Notes: generated by a model from the sequence alone, not told the origin. Positions 22,285 through 33,200 are shown, counted from the stretch's first letter. The stretch: 64,000 nt of DNA from Pomphorhynchus laevis (GCA_012934845.2 WNNJ02002050.1:92443-156442), one strand, 5' to 3'. Numbers and translations are program-made.

Positions 22285-22899
22285 ATGCAGAGTACTCGTG
22301 ATCCTTTTTCACTGAATGTCCTTCAGTGGAATTCGGGAGGTGCTTCTGCCCTTAGACTTCTATCCGGTAGAGATGCAGATGTCATAGTCTTTCAGGAGAC
22401 GTGGTCTATCCGTATCCCCCCAGGACCTTACTCGATTTATCCCAAAGCACACTTGTTCCCATTATACTCCGTACATAACCCTCCTCACTCCTCTTCATCT
22501 CAAGGACTCTTGACCTTAGTTAAGTGCTCCTTAAGGTCCTCCCTCCTGTTAAACTATTCATGTCCAGCCATGTCTTGTTTAGTAGTTTCACTCTGTAAGA
22601 ACGGCAGACGCCTCAATCGAGCCAATGTCTACATCAGCCCTGAAGAGATACACAAGAACCGTGTCACCCTTGATAGTATTATCGACAGCGGCTACAACAT
22701 GATACTTGGGGATTTCAACGACAGAACTGGTCGTTGGATCAATGCAGCACCTCGCAGAGCTAGGAACAGTTATCTTATTCACAAACCACCTTCCCCTACC
22801 TTTCATTGCATATCAACAAATTCAATCCTCGATATTTTACTGCTTCACTCGAGGTGGTTCTTAAAACCCCTCTGCACGGAGCAGTCGCGCCAGCAATAG
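22285..22899 (+). pseudogene. LA copy 3 ORF2: APE-type endonuclease
   Basis: A 204-residue open segment with all main APE boxes: LNVLQWNSGGASALRLLSGR (about residues 9-28), VIVFQETW (catalytic Glu box), LVVSLCKNG, RANVYISPEEIHKNRV, NMILGDFNDRTGRW (GDFN box) and STNSILDILLLHSRWF (S-x-x-D box). In a live element this domain nicks chromosomal DNA to start target-primed reverse transcription. It starts at an ATG that the other copies share (MQSTRDPFSLN; MQSTxEPFSLN), so this is probably the ORF2 start. It is cut short by a stop at 22899. Confidence 0.85.
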
Positions 22900-23326
22900 T
22901 ACACCTCTCATGACCTAATTCGTTGGAGAATTGAGGAAGATACGTTGCTTCGAAGAAGGTTTTATTTTGATTCGATCAGAGTGGCCTTCTTTCAAGCGGC
23001 TATTCAACTTTCCCAGAATAGGAAATGAGAGTCTGACCGAATTTAATACCTACCTCTTTTCGTGAGCTACCGCGATTTTATCGAGTACCTATAAAGGTCG
23101 TATATACAATCCCACTCCAACGAAACTCAAGGTCCTAGCGAAATTTCTTAACCTCCCTAATCTCTCTGTTTCCGCCAGACAGGCTCTCTCGAATGAATAC
23201 TGGAGCACTAGATATAGGTTCCAGCTGAGTAAGGATAGGACGAGTATTGCTCGCCTTAGTCCTTCTCAGTCTTCCTTTTGGAAGATTTTCAAGAAGGAGA
23301 AGTTTGTTTGCTGGAAGGATATAGCA

Positions 23327-24316
23327 TTGGGTGGGATAAGGAAGGTAGGCCTTGATACAGTTTTAGAGGAGTCACTAGTCCTACCCAACTATAAAGCCAC
23401 TCAATCACCTCAACCAATCCCGCCTTGGTGTATCTTCAGGAGTAGGGATATATCTGTTACGGATATCTTTAACTCCTGGGGTCCACTCCCGGGCACCTCC
23501 AAATCCGTCGCTCCACTTTCTCTTCGAGTCTGTCAGCTTTTGTCAGCCGATTAGAGAAGAGAGGTGGCCGTCACAATGCTTCTAACCTCCCCATCCGATG
23601 TAGCAGGCATCAATATTAGTAAGCGTGTTTTTATTCCTAAGGTAAAATCCTTCTCATGCCCTAAAGATCTGCGACCCATTTCGATTCAAAATGCCCTCGT
23701 GTCGATTTACGAAAAAGCGCTTGCGCGTAAAATCCGCGACCATTTAAGTAGGCGTAATTTGATCCCTCCAAGTTTTCATGGGTTTGTCAAAGGTCGCTTG
23801 ATCTATTCAGCAGTTGGTGAGGTGGTTCAGTTTTGTCGGAATAATGACCATCGTCTAGTTGTGGCTGTTTTCCTCGACTTTTCTGCTGCATTTGACCGAA
23901 TCTCCATTCCTTTTGTGATCTCTTCTCTCAGGTCCCTCGGCTTGCCTGCGAGAATTGTAAACAGAGTGGAGATCCTGCTGTCTACCAAGCGTTTTTACTA
24001 TGAAGACGACCCAGATGCGCGTCAGTTCTACCCTATTACAGGTGTACCTCAAGGATCCCCTCTTTCTCCAATCTTATATCTTGCTGCTTCTATTAAACTA
24101 TTCAAAATATTTAAACGCGAACAACGTCTTGTGGTGTACGCTGATGACACCACAGCCCTGTTTACTGGACGAAGGTGTAAAGACGTAGTCTCTGACATCA
24201 GCCGTTTCTTTTCAAGATTAAAAGACCAGCTACATTTAATCGAATCTTATTTTAAACTATGCAAAATCGCAGGTGGTAGTCTTTCATGGCTTCTCTGCAA
24301 CATAGAAAAAACTTAG
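23327..24316 (+). pseudogene. LA copy 3 ORF2: reverse transcriptase
   Basis: The 250-residue frame 23564-24316 carries FSCPKDLRPISIQNALVSIY, ALARKIRDHLSRRNLIPP, FHGFVKGRLIYSAVGEV, VAVFLDFSAAFDRISIPFVI, FYPITGVPQGSPLSPILYLA and the intact active site RLVVYADDTTALFTG, i.e. RT blocks 1-5. The linker (23327-23554) precedes it in another frame. The thumb is interrupted after LKDQL by frameshifts and by the fold-back rearrangement at 24360-24640; the remaining C-terminus is at 24634-24888. The two catalytic Asp of YADD and the FLDFSAAFD Asp are present. Confidence 0.87.
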
Positions 24317-24359
24317 GAGATTAGCACTCTCTGCGCTCCACTCCATATTTGCCTCTGAA

Positions 24360-24640
24360 CCACTCCCCGCCTTTACAAGTCGAGTAAAATACCTGGGGTT
24401 CACCGTTACGGTGAACCCCAGGTATTTGACATCAGCCGTTTCTTTTAATCAGCCGGTTAAAAGTCGAGTAGTAGTTTTAATTAGTTTTAATAGTTTTTAA
24501 TTAGATTTTATAGTTTTAATTAGTCGAGTAATAGTTTTAATCAGTCGAGTAAAATACCTGGGGTTCACCGTTACGGTGAACCCCAGGTATTTGACATCAG
24601 CCGTTTCTTTTCATCAGCCGGTTCACCGTTACGGTGAACT
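24360..24640 (+). repeat. Rearranged block with two identical 39-bp palindromes
   Basis: Perfect palindromes lie at 24388-24426 and 24553-24591: 19-bp arms (AATACCTGGGGTTCACCGT and complement) around one base. Each is followed by TTTGACATCAGCCGTTTCTT, a copy of RT sequence from about 24195. Copy 4 has only the natural quasi-palindrome GTTCACCGTTACG.TGAAC at this place. Between them are degenerate AGTTTTAATTAG repeats. This is local templated duplication rather than element structure. Confidence 0.85.
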
Positions 24641-24888
24641 TGTCGGCGAAGGCTGACCTGGACAGATTCAAACGTATCCTGAAAAGAGCTAGGTGGGCCC
24701 TTAAACGGGCTCAACATCTGTCATTGAAAGAGAAAACCCAGGTGCGCCTCTGGGGCACTTGGGCTATCTCGAGATTAATCTTCTTTTCGAGAGGACGTCC
24801 CCCAGAGCAGAGGCTAAGGTTTCTTAAGCTCCTCGTCTCTCGATTACCCAGCATAGTCCGTCTTGATTGGATTATTCGGGGAAGGTGA
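24634..24888 (+). pseudogene. LA copy 3 ORF2: C-terminal segment
   Basis: 84 residues: NLSAKADLDRFKRILKRARW, LKRAQHLSLKEKTQVRLWG, TWAISRLIFFSRGRPPEQRL, RFLKLLVSRLPSIVRLDW. This is the element's conserved end of ORF2, also read in copies 1, 2 and 4, just before the 3' UTR. It is separated from the RT palm by the rearranged block. Confidence 0.75.
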
Positions 24889-25095
24889 AAGACCCCGGGT
24901 GGTTCAGTCGAAAGGCGGCGTGTTGGATTGGCTGGAGGGCTCAGATCCCGATGGACCTGATGCCGTGATATCATTATGAAGACTAAATGCTGTTACGAGT
25001 TGTCTTATCTGAACTGCAGTTGTTTTTTCCAATGTCTCTTTTTGTTATTTTTAGTGGTTGTAAGTTATTTAATTAAAAAATTCCTTATCTTATTT

Positions 25096-25399
25096 TAAGT
25101 TGTAACAAAGACACGAATATATTATTTATTCCTACCAATATTTCAGCGGCATAAAGCTCGTCATAACCAAGAATTCTAACGAGTAGTTTGTAATCAGAAA
25201 GCTTCAACTATTAGATTACAAACTATAGTATTTAGGCATGTTCTGGCGACGAGAGTTGTGTTGAATATAAGGACAATAGAATTGTAAATTTAAGCAACAC
25301 AAACTCCCACTGAATCGTATTAATCTTAGTGATGACTTGACTTATGGAGTTCATATTCAAACAGGTAAACCGAACGAGCCATAACTATTCAACGATCTA
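25096..25399. other. Spacer
   Basis: No gene or repeat recognised. TAGTTTGTAATC near 25188 and GATTACAAACTA near 25214 form a hairpin with a 14-nt loop. Confidence 0.4.
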
Positions 25400-26060
25400 T
25401 AATTCAGACAATGGCATGTTTTCTTTGTTATAACAGGGATGTCTCGAACTGTCTAAACATCGTACTTGTACTTTTACGGTGAAGAAAAGTCGAATGCTTT
25501 TGACTAATGTTGTACCAAGACGTAGTTTCCAAAGGCGAACATCGACAACTTTTTGCAGTTCATGTGATTGTTCGGTGGTTTATTTCGATCAGTCTGTTCC
25601 CGTGTTGAAGATACGCGGCCATAAATATCATTACGATTCCACACTTTTTTCATAGCGCTGTTATTTTATATGACCGGAATGCCGTCGAATTGTACATTAA
25701 TACCCCATTTGACAATCTGCAAATCAATATCACTTCGAGCAATTTTATATATATTTCATAAGCACCTTCATAAAGGTCTTTTCATTTCGCTTAAAGACTT
25801 AGCTCACTGTCAATCATTGTTAAAAATGAGCATTCATTATAGTGCGTAACATCGATTGCTAGCCTTACGTTTATCACCTAAACTCCACAATTACCGCATG
25901 AAGACGTTCTAGAAGCAGGATCGATATACTGGCATATTGCACATACCTTTACTACTTTATTAACTTCGTCTAGACGGATGTTTGATCGTATCATTCTAGT
26001 TCTCAAACAGTTTAGATAATCGTTTGCGAATTAATATTTTAGTTGTTCTCTTGTGTTAGT
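25400..26060 (-). mobile_element. Old Gypsy-like LTR-retroelement remnant: integrase part
   Basis: The minus strand keeps recognisable pieces of a pol integrase: a Cys-containing N-terminal piece and a core beginning with the short motif LAIDVTHY, of the kind found in Gypsy-type elements of flatworms and ticks. It is broken, with several breaks, and no LTR is recognised nearby. It looks old. It lies in the same orientation as the RNase H part at 30.86-31.07 kb, with two LINEs between, so both may come from one element. Confidence 0.6.
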
Positions 26061-26160
26061 GATTCAACAAAGTAGTATCCAACAAAGTAGTAGCGATTCA
26101 ACAAAGTAGTAGTTTCGTTTGATAAAGTTTCTTCAGTTCTGCTGTCATTACCTAATAAAA
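26061..26160. repeat. Short direct repeats of GATTCAACAAAGTAGTA
   Basis: GATTCAACAAAGTAGTA occurs at about 26061 and 26094 with a partial copy (CCAACAAAGTAGTAG) between. It is a small tandem repeat at the edge of the LTR remnant. Confidence 0.5.
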
Positions 26161-27740
26161 CCTTTCCTTCTGACCCAATTGCCACACTTGTTTAAAAATA
26201 TCTGCTCCTCTATTTCACCCTTCCTAACCACATTGTTCAACTCGTCAATCCGTAGCCGTACATTTCCTTCCATCTGAAAATGCGCCAGTGCTCGTCCTCT
26301 CATCAGAAAGCAATCTCTAGACTCCTCACTACAATCTTCGAACCGTCCTATCTCACTTCTCCCAACCCTCTCTAAACCCCTTGAGCGCCTCGTTCTCAAG
26401 CAAGTTAATACATATCTCTTTTCCTCCAACTTATTTACTCCCTTCCAAGCCGCTTTTTGATCATATTACTCTACTGAAATTACCTGTCTTAAAGTTTATA
26501 ACGACTTACTCATATCGCGTGATCATAAATTATGTAGTGTCATAGTTTATCTTGAGCTATCGTCTGCATTTGACATCGTCGATCACTCGATTCTTCTCCA
26601 TCGCATTCATCATGATTATGGCTTCTCTTTACTCACTGTGTCATGGTTTTCTTCATATCTATCAAACCGTACATTTCGCGTCTAATCTAACTCTTATCTA
26701 TCATCCTTCGTCAATCCAGTCCGGTGCTCCACAATGTTCAGTATTAAGCCCTATGATTTTCTCTCTTCTTCTCGGTGACTTGTCTTCGATTTCTTAAACA
26801 TTTCACTTCCATATGATGCAATATGCTGATGACATTCTCATCTACGCTCATGCACCTGTTTATCGTATTCACTATCTTAGTGTTTCTGCTTCCGATTGTC
26901 TTGTCTTAATTTCCAATCATCTTTATTCCTTTCGCCTTTCTCTGAATCCTGATAAATCAAAAATTATGTGGATCCTACCTCGACGCCACGGCTTAGAACC
27001 TCCCTCTGTATCATTAAATTCTACAATTCTTCCAGGTCGCTGATAATCTCGTTTTCCTAGGCTTCCATTTCGACAACCGACTTTCACTTAAACCTTTCGT
27101 TAGAGATAAAGTAAGCTCATTGACCTTGATACTCCGCAATCTACGTCAAGTTCGTAGATTGATCGATTTCCCTTCTTGTATGACTATCATATCTTCTATC
27201 TTTTTCTAGACTCGATTATTGTCTTAGTCTATTTTCCAACTCACCGAAATCCACTCTTCTTCCCTTACAACACATCGTCAACGCAGTTGTCCGAATTCGC
27301 CTCCGTCTTCGTCGTTTTGATCATACATACCACCATATTGCTAGCCTCGATTCGCCTACAATTTATTGTCGTGTTCAAATTCGTCTTCTTCTCCTTGCTT
27401 TCCGCCTTGTAACTTTTCATACCCCTTCATTTATCAACCTTCCTTTTCTTGATAATTCTCGTCCTGTTTACTGTTCCTTGCGTTTCTGTAATTCCCTTCT
27501 TTTACATGTCCAAAACTACTCTACCGCCTTTGGACTCCGCTCCTTCCTGGTGGCTGCTTCTCTATCGTGGAACCATCTGCCCATTCATATACGCCAATCA
27601 ACTTCCCTGCCGTGCTTCAAACGACAAATCCGATCCCATTTAAACAATTTATCTGCTTGACTTTTTCATTTTTGTTTGTGGACTTGTAAACGTACAGCTT
27701 GTACGCATTTGCCACTTTAAATAAATTATTGTTATTATTA
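26160..27740 (+). mobile_element. CR1/L2-like LINE (family LB), copy 1, 5' truncated
   Basis: The plus strand reads an RT in pieces: SSNRPISLLPTLSKPLERLV, LKQVNTYLFSSNLFTPFQA, YLELSSAFDIVDHSILLHRI, WFSSYLSNRTFRV, QYADDILIYAHA (active site), LNPDKSKIMWI, and the C-terminal LSWNHLPIHIRQSTSLPCF followed by KRQIRSHLNNLSA, a typical CR1/L2 ending. It ends in ACGCATTTGCCACTTTAAAT and an (ATT)n-like tail at 27735. Frameshifts make it inactive. The 3' 320 bp are nearly identical to 32175-32495, so the family moved recently. No endonuclease is present, so the copy is 5' truncated. Confidence 0.82.
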
Positions 27741-30700
27741 TTCGGTGCACTAAATTCGATTTCTGTTTTTCTAACGGATAAAGAACATGTTGAACTCAAT
27801 AGTAGTGTAGGAGATTCTGACGCCACATCCACCAATCCATGTTCAACTATATTACCACCAATTGTTTGTGACCACCATAAGAGAAGTTCCCGGCACTAGA
27901 GTGATTTGCGACTTCTTTTTAACGTCGAAGGCTTGCAAGCTCTCGTGGAAGAAGGTATTATAAATTGGCCGTAATGGTTTTGACGTTGTCGTCCTCGTTG
28001 AAACTTTTGTTACAGTGAAATCATCATTGCCCGGTTTTTACACATTTGATAGTCCCGCAACGCTCGGTCATCGGGGGCACCCACGCGGTGGGATCATGGT
28101 AGGTGTGAAACCTTTGCTCTCCAGTTGGGATCGCCGCCTTACAAACTTTTCTGTGATGGTGGATACTCCTGATATAATCCTGGTAAGGTCATATTTAACC
28201 CATCTCATTCGGCCGCGGACATTATTGACGAATTCTCTCTGCTATTACCTGTTTCCATCTCAAACCCCATTGTTATAGCTGGGGACTTCAACGCACGTTT
28301 TGGGTCACCTCGATCTAATAAGCTAGAACAATTAAAACAATTGTTTCAGTTGTATAATCTCGATATTCATGTTCCTGAAGAACACTGGTCGACGAAGCTT
28401 GGAATGGTCGCAGCTGTATTGACTTAATTTTCTCTAATTTGACCATAGAGCGCATTTACCTTGAGTTGACTACAAGTTGGTCCCTTGTACGAAAACACAA
28501 GCCAATATCATGTCTTCACTTTCAAACGGTGTTGTTTCTAATGTGCAACCCAGTCGTATTCTCCATTTGTCCAAAGTAGATATTTCCAAGATATACCAAG
28601 CTCTTGGCTGCCTTATCACCGGTAAACTAGAACAAAGCATGAATAAAATGAATTCCGCATTAATAGGTGTTTGTCACTATTGAATTAGACCTAGCAAAGT
28701 TTATAAACGTGTATCTAGACCGCTGTGGCTAGTTGCTCTTCAGCGGAAACTGCTAGCACTGTATAAAGACTCACGATATGACCTTACAAATCGCGACAAT
28801 TATGTTTATCTTCGACGTCTTTACGTGCAAGAAATTAGAAAATTTAGGAGAGCGCATTTACTCGAAGAGGAATACAGAATTATTGCTAAAGCCCAAAATA
28901 CTCCATTGGTGCTTAGACGTGTATCTGCATGTAATACATCCAGTATTCCATTAAATTCATAAACAAATCATTTTCGCAATATTCTTTATGATTTCAATAT
29001 TAATGAGACAATTATTATAAACATCAGCGTAACCGCGTCTCCCAATGATTATGATTCGCTCAATCTTGCTTTCACTATAGACGAAATAAAACGAGCTTTA
29101 CACACTTCGAAGGGTAATAAGGCTTACGGGTCTGGCATAATATGCATTGAGCATAGTGATGGCCTTTGTTAAGTAACTTCTGGTTGTTCCTTTTCAACGC
29201 GTTCTTGTTCGGAGCTCCTATACCCAGTTCATGGAGATTAGTTATGATCAAAGTATTATACAAAGGTAAGGGAGCTACCGATAATACAAATTCATATAGG
29301 GGAATAGCCTTCCTGGATTACCCTTATAAATTGCTCACTTGTATAATGGCATCACGACTAGTAGCTTCGCGAGGTTTTCTTTTGCCACTAAAACAAATCA
29401 GATTTCGGAAAGGAATGACTACTTTGGACGTGTTCAGGACAATTAGCGATCGCGTTCTTGACCGATTCACAAATCACTCGTACCTCTACGTTATATTCAT
29501 AGATTATCACAAAGCTTTTGATTCGGTGAATAGAGAACTACTCATACGGAAACTTGTACAAAATACCGGAATATCAGTGCGCTTTCTGAATTTGCTAAAG
29601 GGGGCGTTGCAACCCAGCGCTCTGAGTATAACTGACGGTTTGGATCAATCTGAACCATTTATCACTAACAAAGGTGTTCATCAAAGTGATCCTCTGAGCC
29701 CGATTTTATTTTCCTTTTTTTCTGATGGACCTTCCAGATCAATTGCGTTGTGACTCAACTTTGATTAATTGTGCTCTTTACGCTGACGACTAGGCAATAA
29801 TGTAATCCCAACTTTCCGCTGTGAAAGTTTCCCTTTTTGCACTAAGCAGGTATTGTAAAGCTAACAGACTAAAGGTCAATATAAACAAATCAAAGGTTGT
29901 CAAATTTCGTAGAGGAGGACGCCTTAGTCGTAATGATCCTATTTACTACGAAAGTGACCAGTTAGAAATCTGCAAAAGCTATAAATACCTCGCTATAATG
30001 TTATCGTCGCGTTGGTCCTTTACGCAACACTTTGAATTAAAAGCCTCAAAAATGGCTATGTGCGCTGCATGTATTAGCAATCTGGGTTATCTTTCTTTTG
30101 AGAAGGTACTTGGCTTCTATAAAGTCATGTTGCTTCCTATTATCACTTACGGAATACAAGCTTTCTTGACTGATTTAAAGGCTGCAAACTTTCACTAGCT
30201 TGATATATGCGTAAGGAGATTTGTAAAACGCTCATTAGGTATTTCTGTGGAAGTGTCTTCAACCTTAGTAGCTTTGCTAGCCCGTATTGAACCTTGTAGT
30301 TGCTTAATTTGTGACATGCTTGCGCTACCGCGCACAGATGAGTTTTTTAAGAACTTTAATGATTTTCAATCTAAATTAGCTAAGCTTGACCCGAAATTCC
30401 TAGAATTTCCTGCATTTACACAATCCCAATGGAGAAATACAATTCAAAAAAAATGCCCACTTATACGGCGTGCATCTGTGCATGGCTATCACGACAAATT
30501 GTGTTCTGTTCACCTACCATGTCACAACAAAGGCCCCTATTGCTTTTGCAAGTTCTGCCTCAAGGACTGTAGATGTCTCAGTCATGTATTTTCGTGTGAT
30601 TGTCTCTCAAAGTGGTCGTTAAGCGAAATTGATAAGTTACACTAAATACTTTACACATGACATCTTGAAAAGTTTCAATTCCTTAAATATCCGCCAGATT

Positions 30701-30856
30701 CCGACACAAAACCTTCGCCTGCTTTTAGACGATCAACAATTCAACAATTTTTGATTTTTTGTATTTCATGCAACTATTGTTTATACTGTTTTGCCTAAGC
30801 CGAGAGGTGGACGGGCTTAATAAAACTCTTATTGTTATTGTTATTATTATCCAGTC
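27741..30856 (+). mobile_element. APE-type LINE (family LC), near full length ORF2, inactive
   Basis: It starts right after the LB tail. The plus strand has an endonuclease part (27930-28430: FDVVVLVETFVT, GHRGHPRGGIMVGVKPL, IAGDFNARFGSPRSNKLE), a linker (28690-29160: LRRLYVQEIRKFRRAHLLEE, FTIDEIKRALHTSKGNKAYG), an RT (29166-29800: SSWRLVMIKVLYKGKG, NSYRGIAFLDYPYKLL, FIDYHKAFDSVNRELL, GVHQSDPLSPILF, then LYADD followed by a stop) and a C-terminus (29821-30645: LKVNINKSKVVKFRRGGRLS, ITYGIQAFL, and a Cys/His cluster CKFCLKDCRCLSHVFSCDC). The tail is AATAAAACTCTTATTGTTAT with ATT repeats to 30856. Stops and frameshifts interrupt each part. The clade may be I or CR1; I cannot fix it. Confidence 0.8.
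29166..29753 (+). pseudogene. LC reverse transcriptase, fingers and palm
   Basis: A 195-residue open segment with RT blocks 1-4: PIPSSWRLVMIKVLYKGKG, TNSYRGIAFLDYPYKLLTCI, FRKGMTTLDVFRTI, YVIFIDYHKAFDSVNRELL and KGVHQSDPLSPILFSFF. In most LINE RTs the last reads QGDPLSP; here Gly is replaced by Ser. The next block, LYADD, occurs 60 bp later in another frame and is followed by a stop. Confidence 0.75.
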
Positions 30857-30859
30857 ATC

Positions 30860-31065
30860 CAAATATCGTCACCGAATCGGTATTCACCAGCAAGTCATGT
30901 AATTTTTATTTCAATTCCAAATTTATTTCTTTTAAGACATCACCGAGTTCAGGTGATTTGATTTGTTCCTGAGCCAAGCAGAATCGTCTACTATGGAGTC
31001 ACAAATTGCAAGACAAACATCTATTGCGAAATTACTTGCGTTGCACCAAACCACTACTGAATTCA
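30860..31065 (-). mobile_element. Old Gypsy-like LTR-retroelement remnant: RNase H part
   Basis: A short minus-strand stretch with the start of a pol RNase H domain, recognisable by VVWCNAS and a later TDSV motif. It is broken. It abuts the 3' tail of LINE LC. Orientation and order agree with the integrase remnant at 25.4-26.1 kb. Confidence 0.5.
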
Positions 31066-31429
31066 TATTTGCTACCGTCTATATACCTTGTATTTGATTT
31101 TAAATAATAATTATTTCAGATGATAGCCATAAGGCTGTTTATAACCCTATTGTTTAAACTATTTTGGATCTTAAATAATAAAATAATGAAATAATAGACA
31201 AAATTATGAAATTTTAAGAATTGCCATAATATGTAATAATATTGACTTCAAAATCATTTAAATACTTTAATAGACAAATATCTAAAACTAGGTTACTATA
31301 AAAATACAATCAAACAGAAAATAGTAAAAATATAATATAATAAAATCAAACGTAAATTTTATTTTAATTTTTAATAATTTTTTTGTATAAAATTGATTTA
31401 ATCGTTCTGGCATTTTTAAATCTTTCATT
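31066..31429. other. AT-rich spacer, nothing recognised
   Basis: Poly-A/T-rich DNA; no frame or repeat recognised. Confidence 0.5.
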
Positions 31430-32090
31430 TCATAGCCGTTCACAATTGGGCTCGTTGATTGTATAAATCGTTGAAAGTTGAGAGACTCGGTAATTTTTTC
31501 TTCTCAAAGTCATTGAAACTGCTTTGACGATTAGCATTGATAGTTTCGTCCTTATGTATATAATCCATTCAGAATATGTTCTTTCTTGTGCTGGTAACAA
31601 TCTTGACAATTGTTGTATGATCGCGTTCGCCGAATAGCCAATCCCGCCGGTTGTAGAGACAATAAACGGATGGAAGGAACCGTATTCTATCAGTTGGATT
31701 ATCTCACTGTACTTCGATATTTTTCTATTTTCGTGATATCTGTATGGATCAAGGACATTCGTTGCAGAGTACGACGGAGCCAAACAATTGAAAACACATA
31801 CGTCCACAAAGTACCGGCTTGTCGCATCACCAAACAATCCATGAATCAACAGGTCACTCCGCGCATCCAGGTTTCTTGTTGTAGTAGCTGTTTCAAAAAG
31901 GATCGTATCCAGAACGGGTTTAAGATGTGGTTCTTTTGTCGCTGTTAGACCTGCTTTCTTGCCAAGATCGTTAAGCTCGTTAACAATGATGTTGTGACGA
32001 ACAAATGTGAGACCGTGTAATTTGCAATAGAGAGAGCGTGTACCATGCTGTTGACTGAACCACAAGCACACATTTTGGCGAGTGGTATTG
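31430..32090 (-). mobile_element. R2-like LINE (family LR), copy 0: C-terminal nuclease part
   Basis: A 213-residue minus frame matching the end of the LR ORF: RHNIIVNELNDLGKKAG, TKEPHLKPVLDTIL, RNLDARSDLLIHGLFGDATS, YFVDVCVFNCLAPSY, ENRKISKYSEIIQLIEYGSF, IVSTTGGIGYSANAI. RHN, the D-A-R-x-D and F-V-D-V-C-V-F positions fit the restriction-like endonuclease of R2-type LINEs. It is the most intact copy of this domain here, but the RT is missing. The end of the conserved region is near 31500. Confidence 0.7.
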
Positions 32091-32159
32091 ACAAACTGTA
32101 TCTGTTTGCCACTGCGTTATGAAATTCCGTCGTGAGAATTATGAAATTCCATCAAACAG

Positions 32160-32500
32160 AAAATAGTAAAATACAATATACCCCTTCATTTCTCAACCTT
32201 CCTTTTCTTGATAATTCTCGTCCTGTTTACTGCTCCTTGCGTTCCTGTAATTCCCTTCTTTTACATGTCCCAAACTACTCTACCTCCTTTGGACTCCGCT
32301 CCTTCCTGGTGGCTGCTCCTCTATCGTGGAATCATCTGCCCATTCATATACGCCAATCAACTTCCCTGCAGTGCTTCAAACGACAAATCCGATCCCATTT
32401 TAACAATTTATCCGCTTGACTTTTTCATTTTTGTTTGTGGACTTGTAAGCGTACAGCTTGTACGCATTTGCCACATTAAATAAATTTGTATTATTATTAA
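32160..32500 (+). mobile_element. CR1/L2-like LINE family LB, copy 2: 3' end only
   Basis: This 5'-truncated copy begins inside ORF2 (PSFLNLPFLDNSRPVYCSLR) and ends with the same LSWNHLPIHIRQSTSLQCF, KRQIRSHFNNLSA and 3' UTR as copy 1, then a TATTATTA tail. The frame 32132-32419 is intact through the shared part. The left junction carries AACAGAAAATAGTAAA, which also occurs at 31314, so the LINE seems to have entered duplicated flank. Nearly identical to copy 1 over about 320 bp. Confidence 0.85.
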
Positions 32501-32529
32501 TATAATAATAGTATAATATAATATAATTA

Positions 32530-33035
32530 AAAAAGTAATGAGTCATTAAAATCGTCTTGTTGGTAGTCGGTTGAATTTCATTTTGTTGAGATATTTCCGG
32601 ACCTCTTCGACTAACTTGTATTTTAGCTGGCTACATAATAGCTTCAGCTATCAGGTCGCATTACGACAGAAAGCATGCTGTCCAGACAACTCCACAGAGC
32701 GGGACTCATCAGTGGACGTCTCTGTATCATCGTTGTTTCGTCCCTCAGCATGCACTATATTGACGATACACATGGTGGTCCTCCATCAGATTGAAATGAG
32801 TCATTGAAATCGTCTTGTTGGTAGTCGGTTGAATTTCATTTTGTTGAGATATTTCCGGACCTCTTCGACTAACTTGTATTTTAGCTGGCTACATAATAGC
32901 TTCAGCTTATCAGATCGCATTACGACAGAAAGCATGCTGTCCAGACAACTCCACAGAGCGGGACTCATCAGTGGACGTCTCTGTATCATCGTTGTTTCGT
33001 CCCTCAGCATGCACTATATTGACGATACTAAGACA
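32530..33035. repeat. Tandem duplication, unit ~258 bp, two copies
   Basis: AATGAGTCATTAAAATCGTC at 32537 and AATGAGTCATTGAAATCGTC at 32795 start two nearly identical copies ending CATGCACTATATTGACGATAC. Only a 2-bp indel and a few substitutions separate them, so the duplication is recent. On the minus strand the unit reads KLKLLCSQLKYKLVEEVRKY then LNKMKF, a helix-like peptide that I cannot identify; it may derive from an element or host exon. Confidence 0.85.
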
Positions 33036-33039
33036 ATCG

Positions 33040-33200
33040 AACAGAAAATAGTCATTAACATGTATTGGCTTCGCTGCTATGTAGGATCAAGGAATAGGTG
33101 TCGAAACCTGATAGCATAGCGGTTCCTCCTGATGACCTCTAATCCTTATTATAAAACACGTATGTTATTTATTAGTCAATTAATAAAAATTGACTTTTAT
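33040..33200 (+). repeat. Interspersed repeat family C, copy 3
   Basis: GGTGTCGAAACCTGATAGCA near 33097 and CTCCTGATGACCTCTAATCC near 33127 match, on this strand, the minus-strand modules of copies 1 and 2. Beyond it, TTATTAGTCAATTAATAAAA pairs with sequence next to copy 1, so the element extends further than the module. Confidence 0.5.

Larger units (their letters stand above)
20836..25095 (+). mobile_element. LINE family LA, copy 3, nearly full length, inactive
   Basis: The plus strand carries ORF1 (20836-21890), APE endonuclease (22285-22910), RT (23330-24320) and 3' end (24634-25095) in the same order as copy 2. Frameshifts and a rearranged block at 24360-24640 disable it. Its RT segment 23560-24200 is almost identical to copy 4 (47880-48520), so these two copies are young relative to the rest of the window. 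The 3' UTR has the family landmarks AAGACCCCGGGTGGTTCAGT and GTGTTGGATTGGCTGGAGGG. Confidence 0.87.

Noticed and set aside
26148-26429. Minus-strand frame of 93 codons
   Set aside because: Antisense of LINE LB, where plus-strand RT motifs (PISLLPTLSKPLERLV) are recognisable.
31610-31948. Plus-strand frame of 112 codons
   Set aside because: Antisense of the LR nuclease domain, which is clearly coding on the minus strand.
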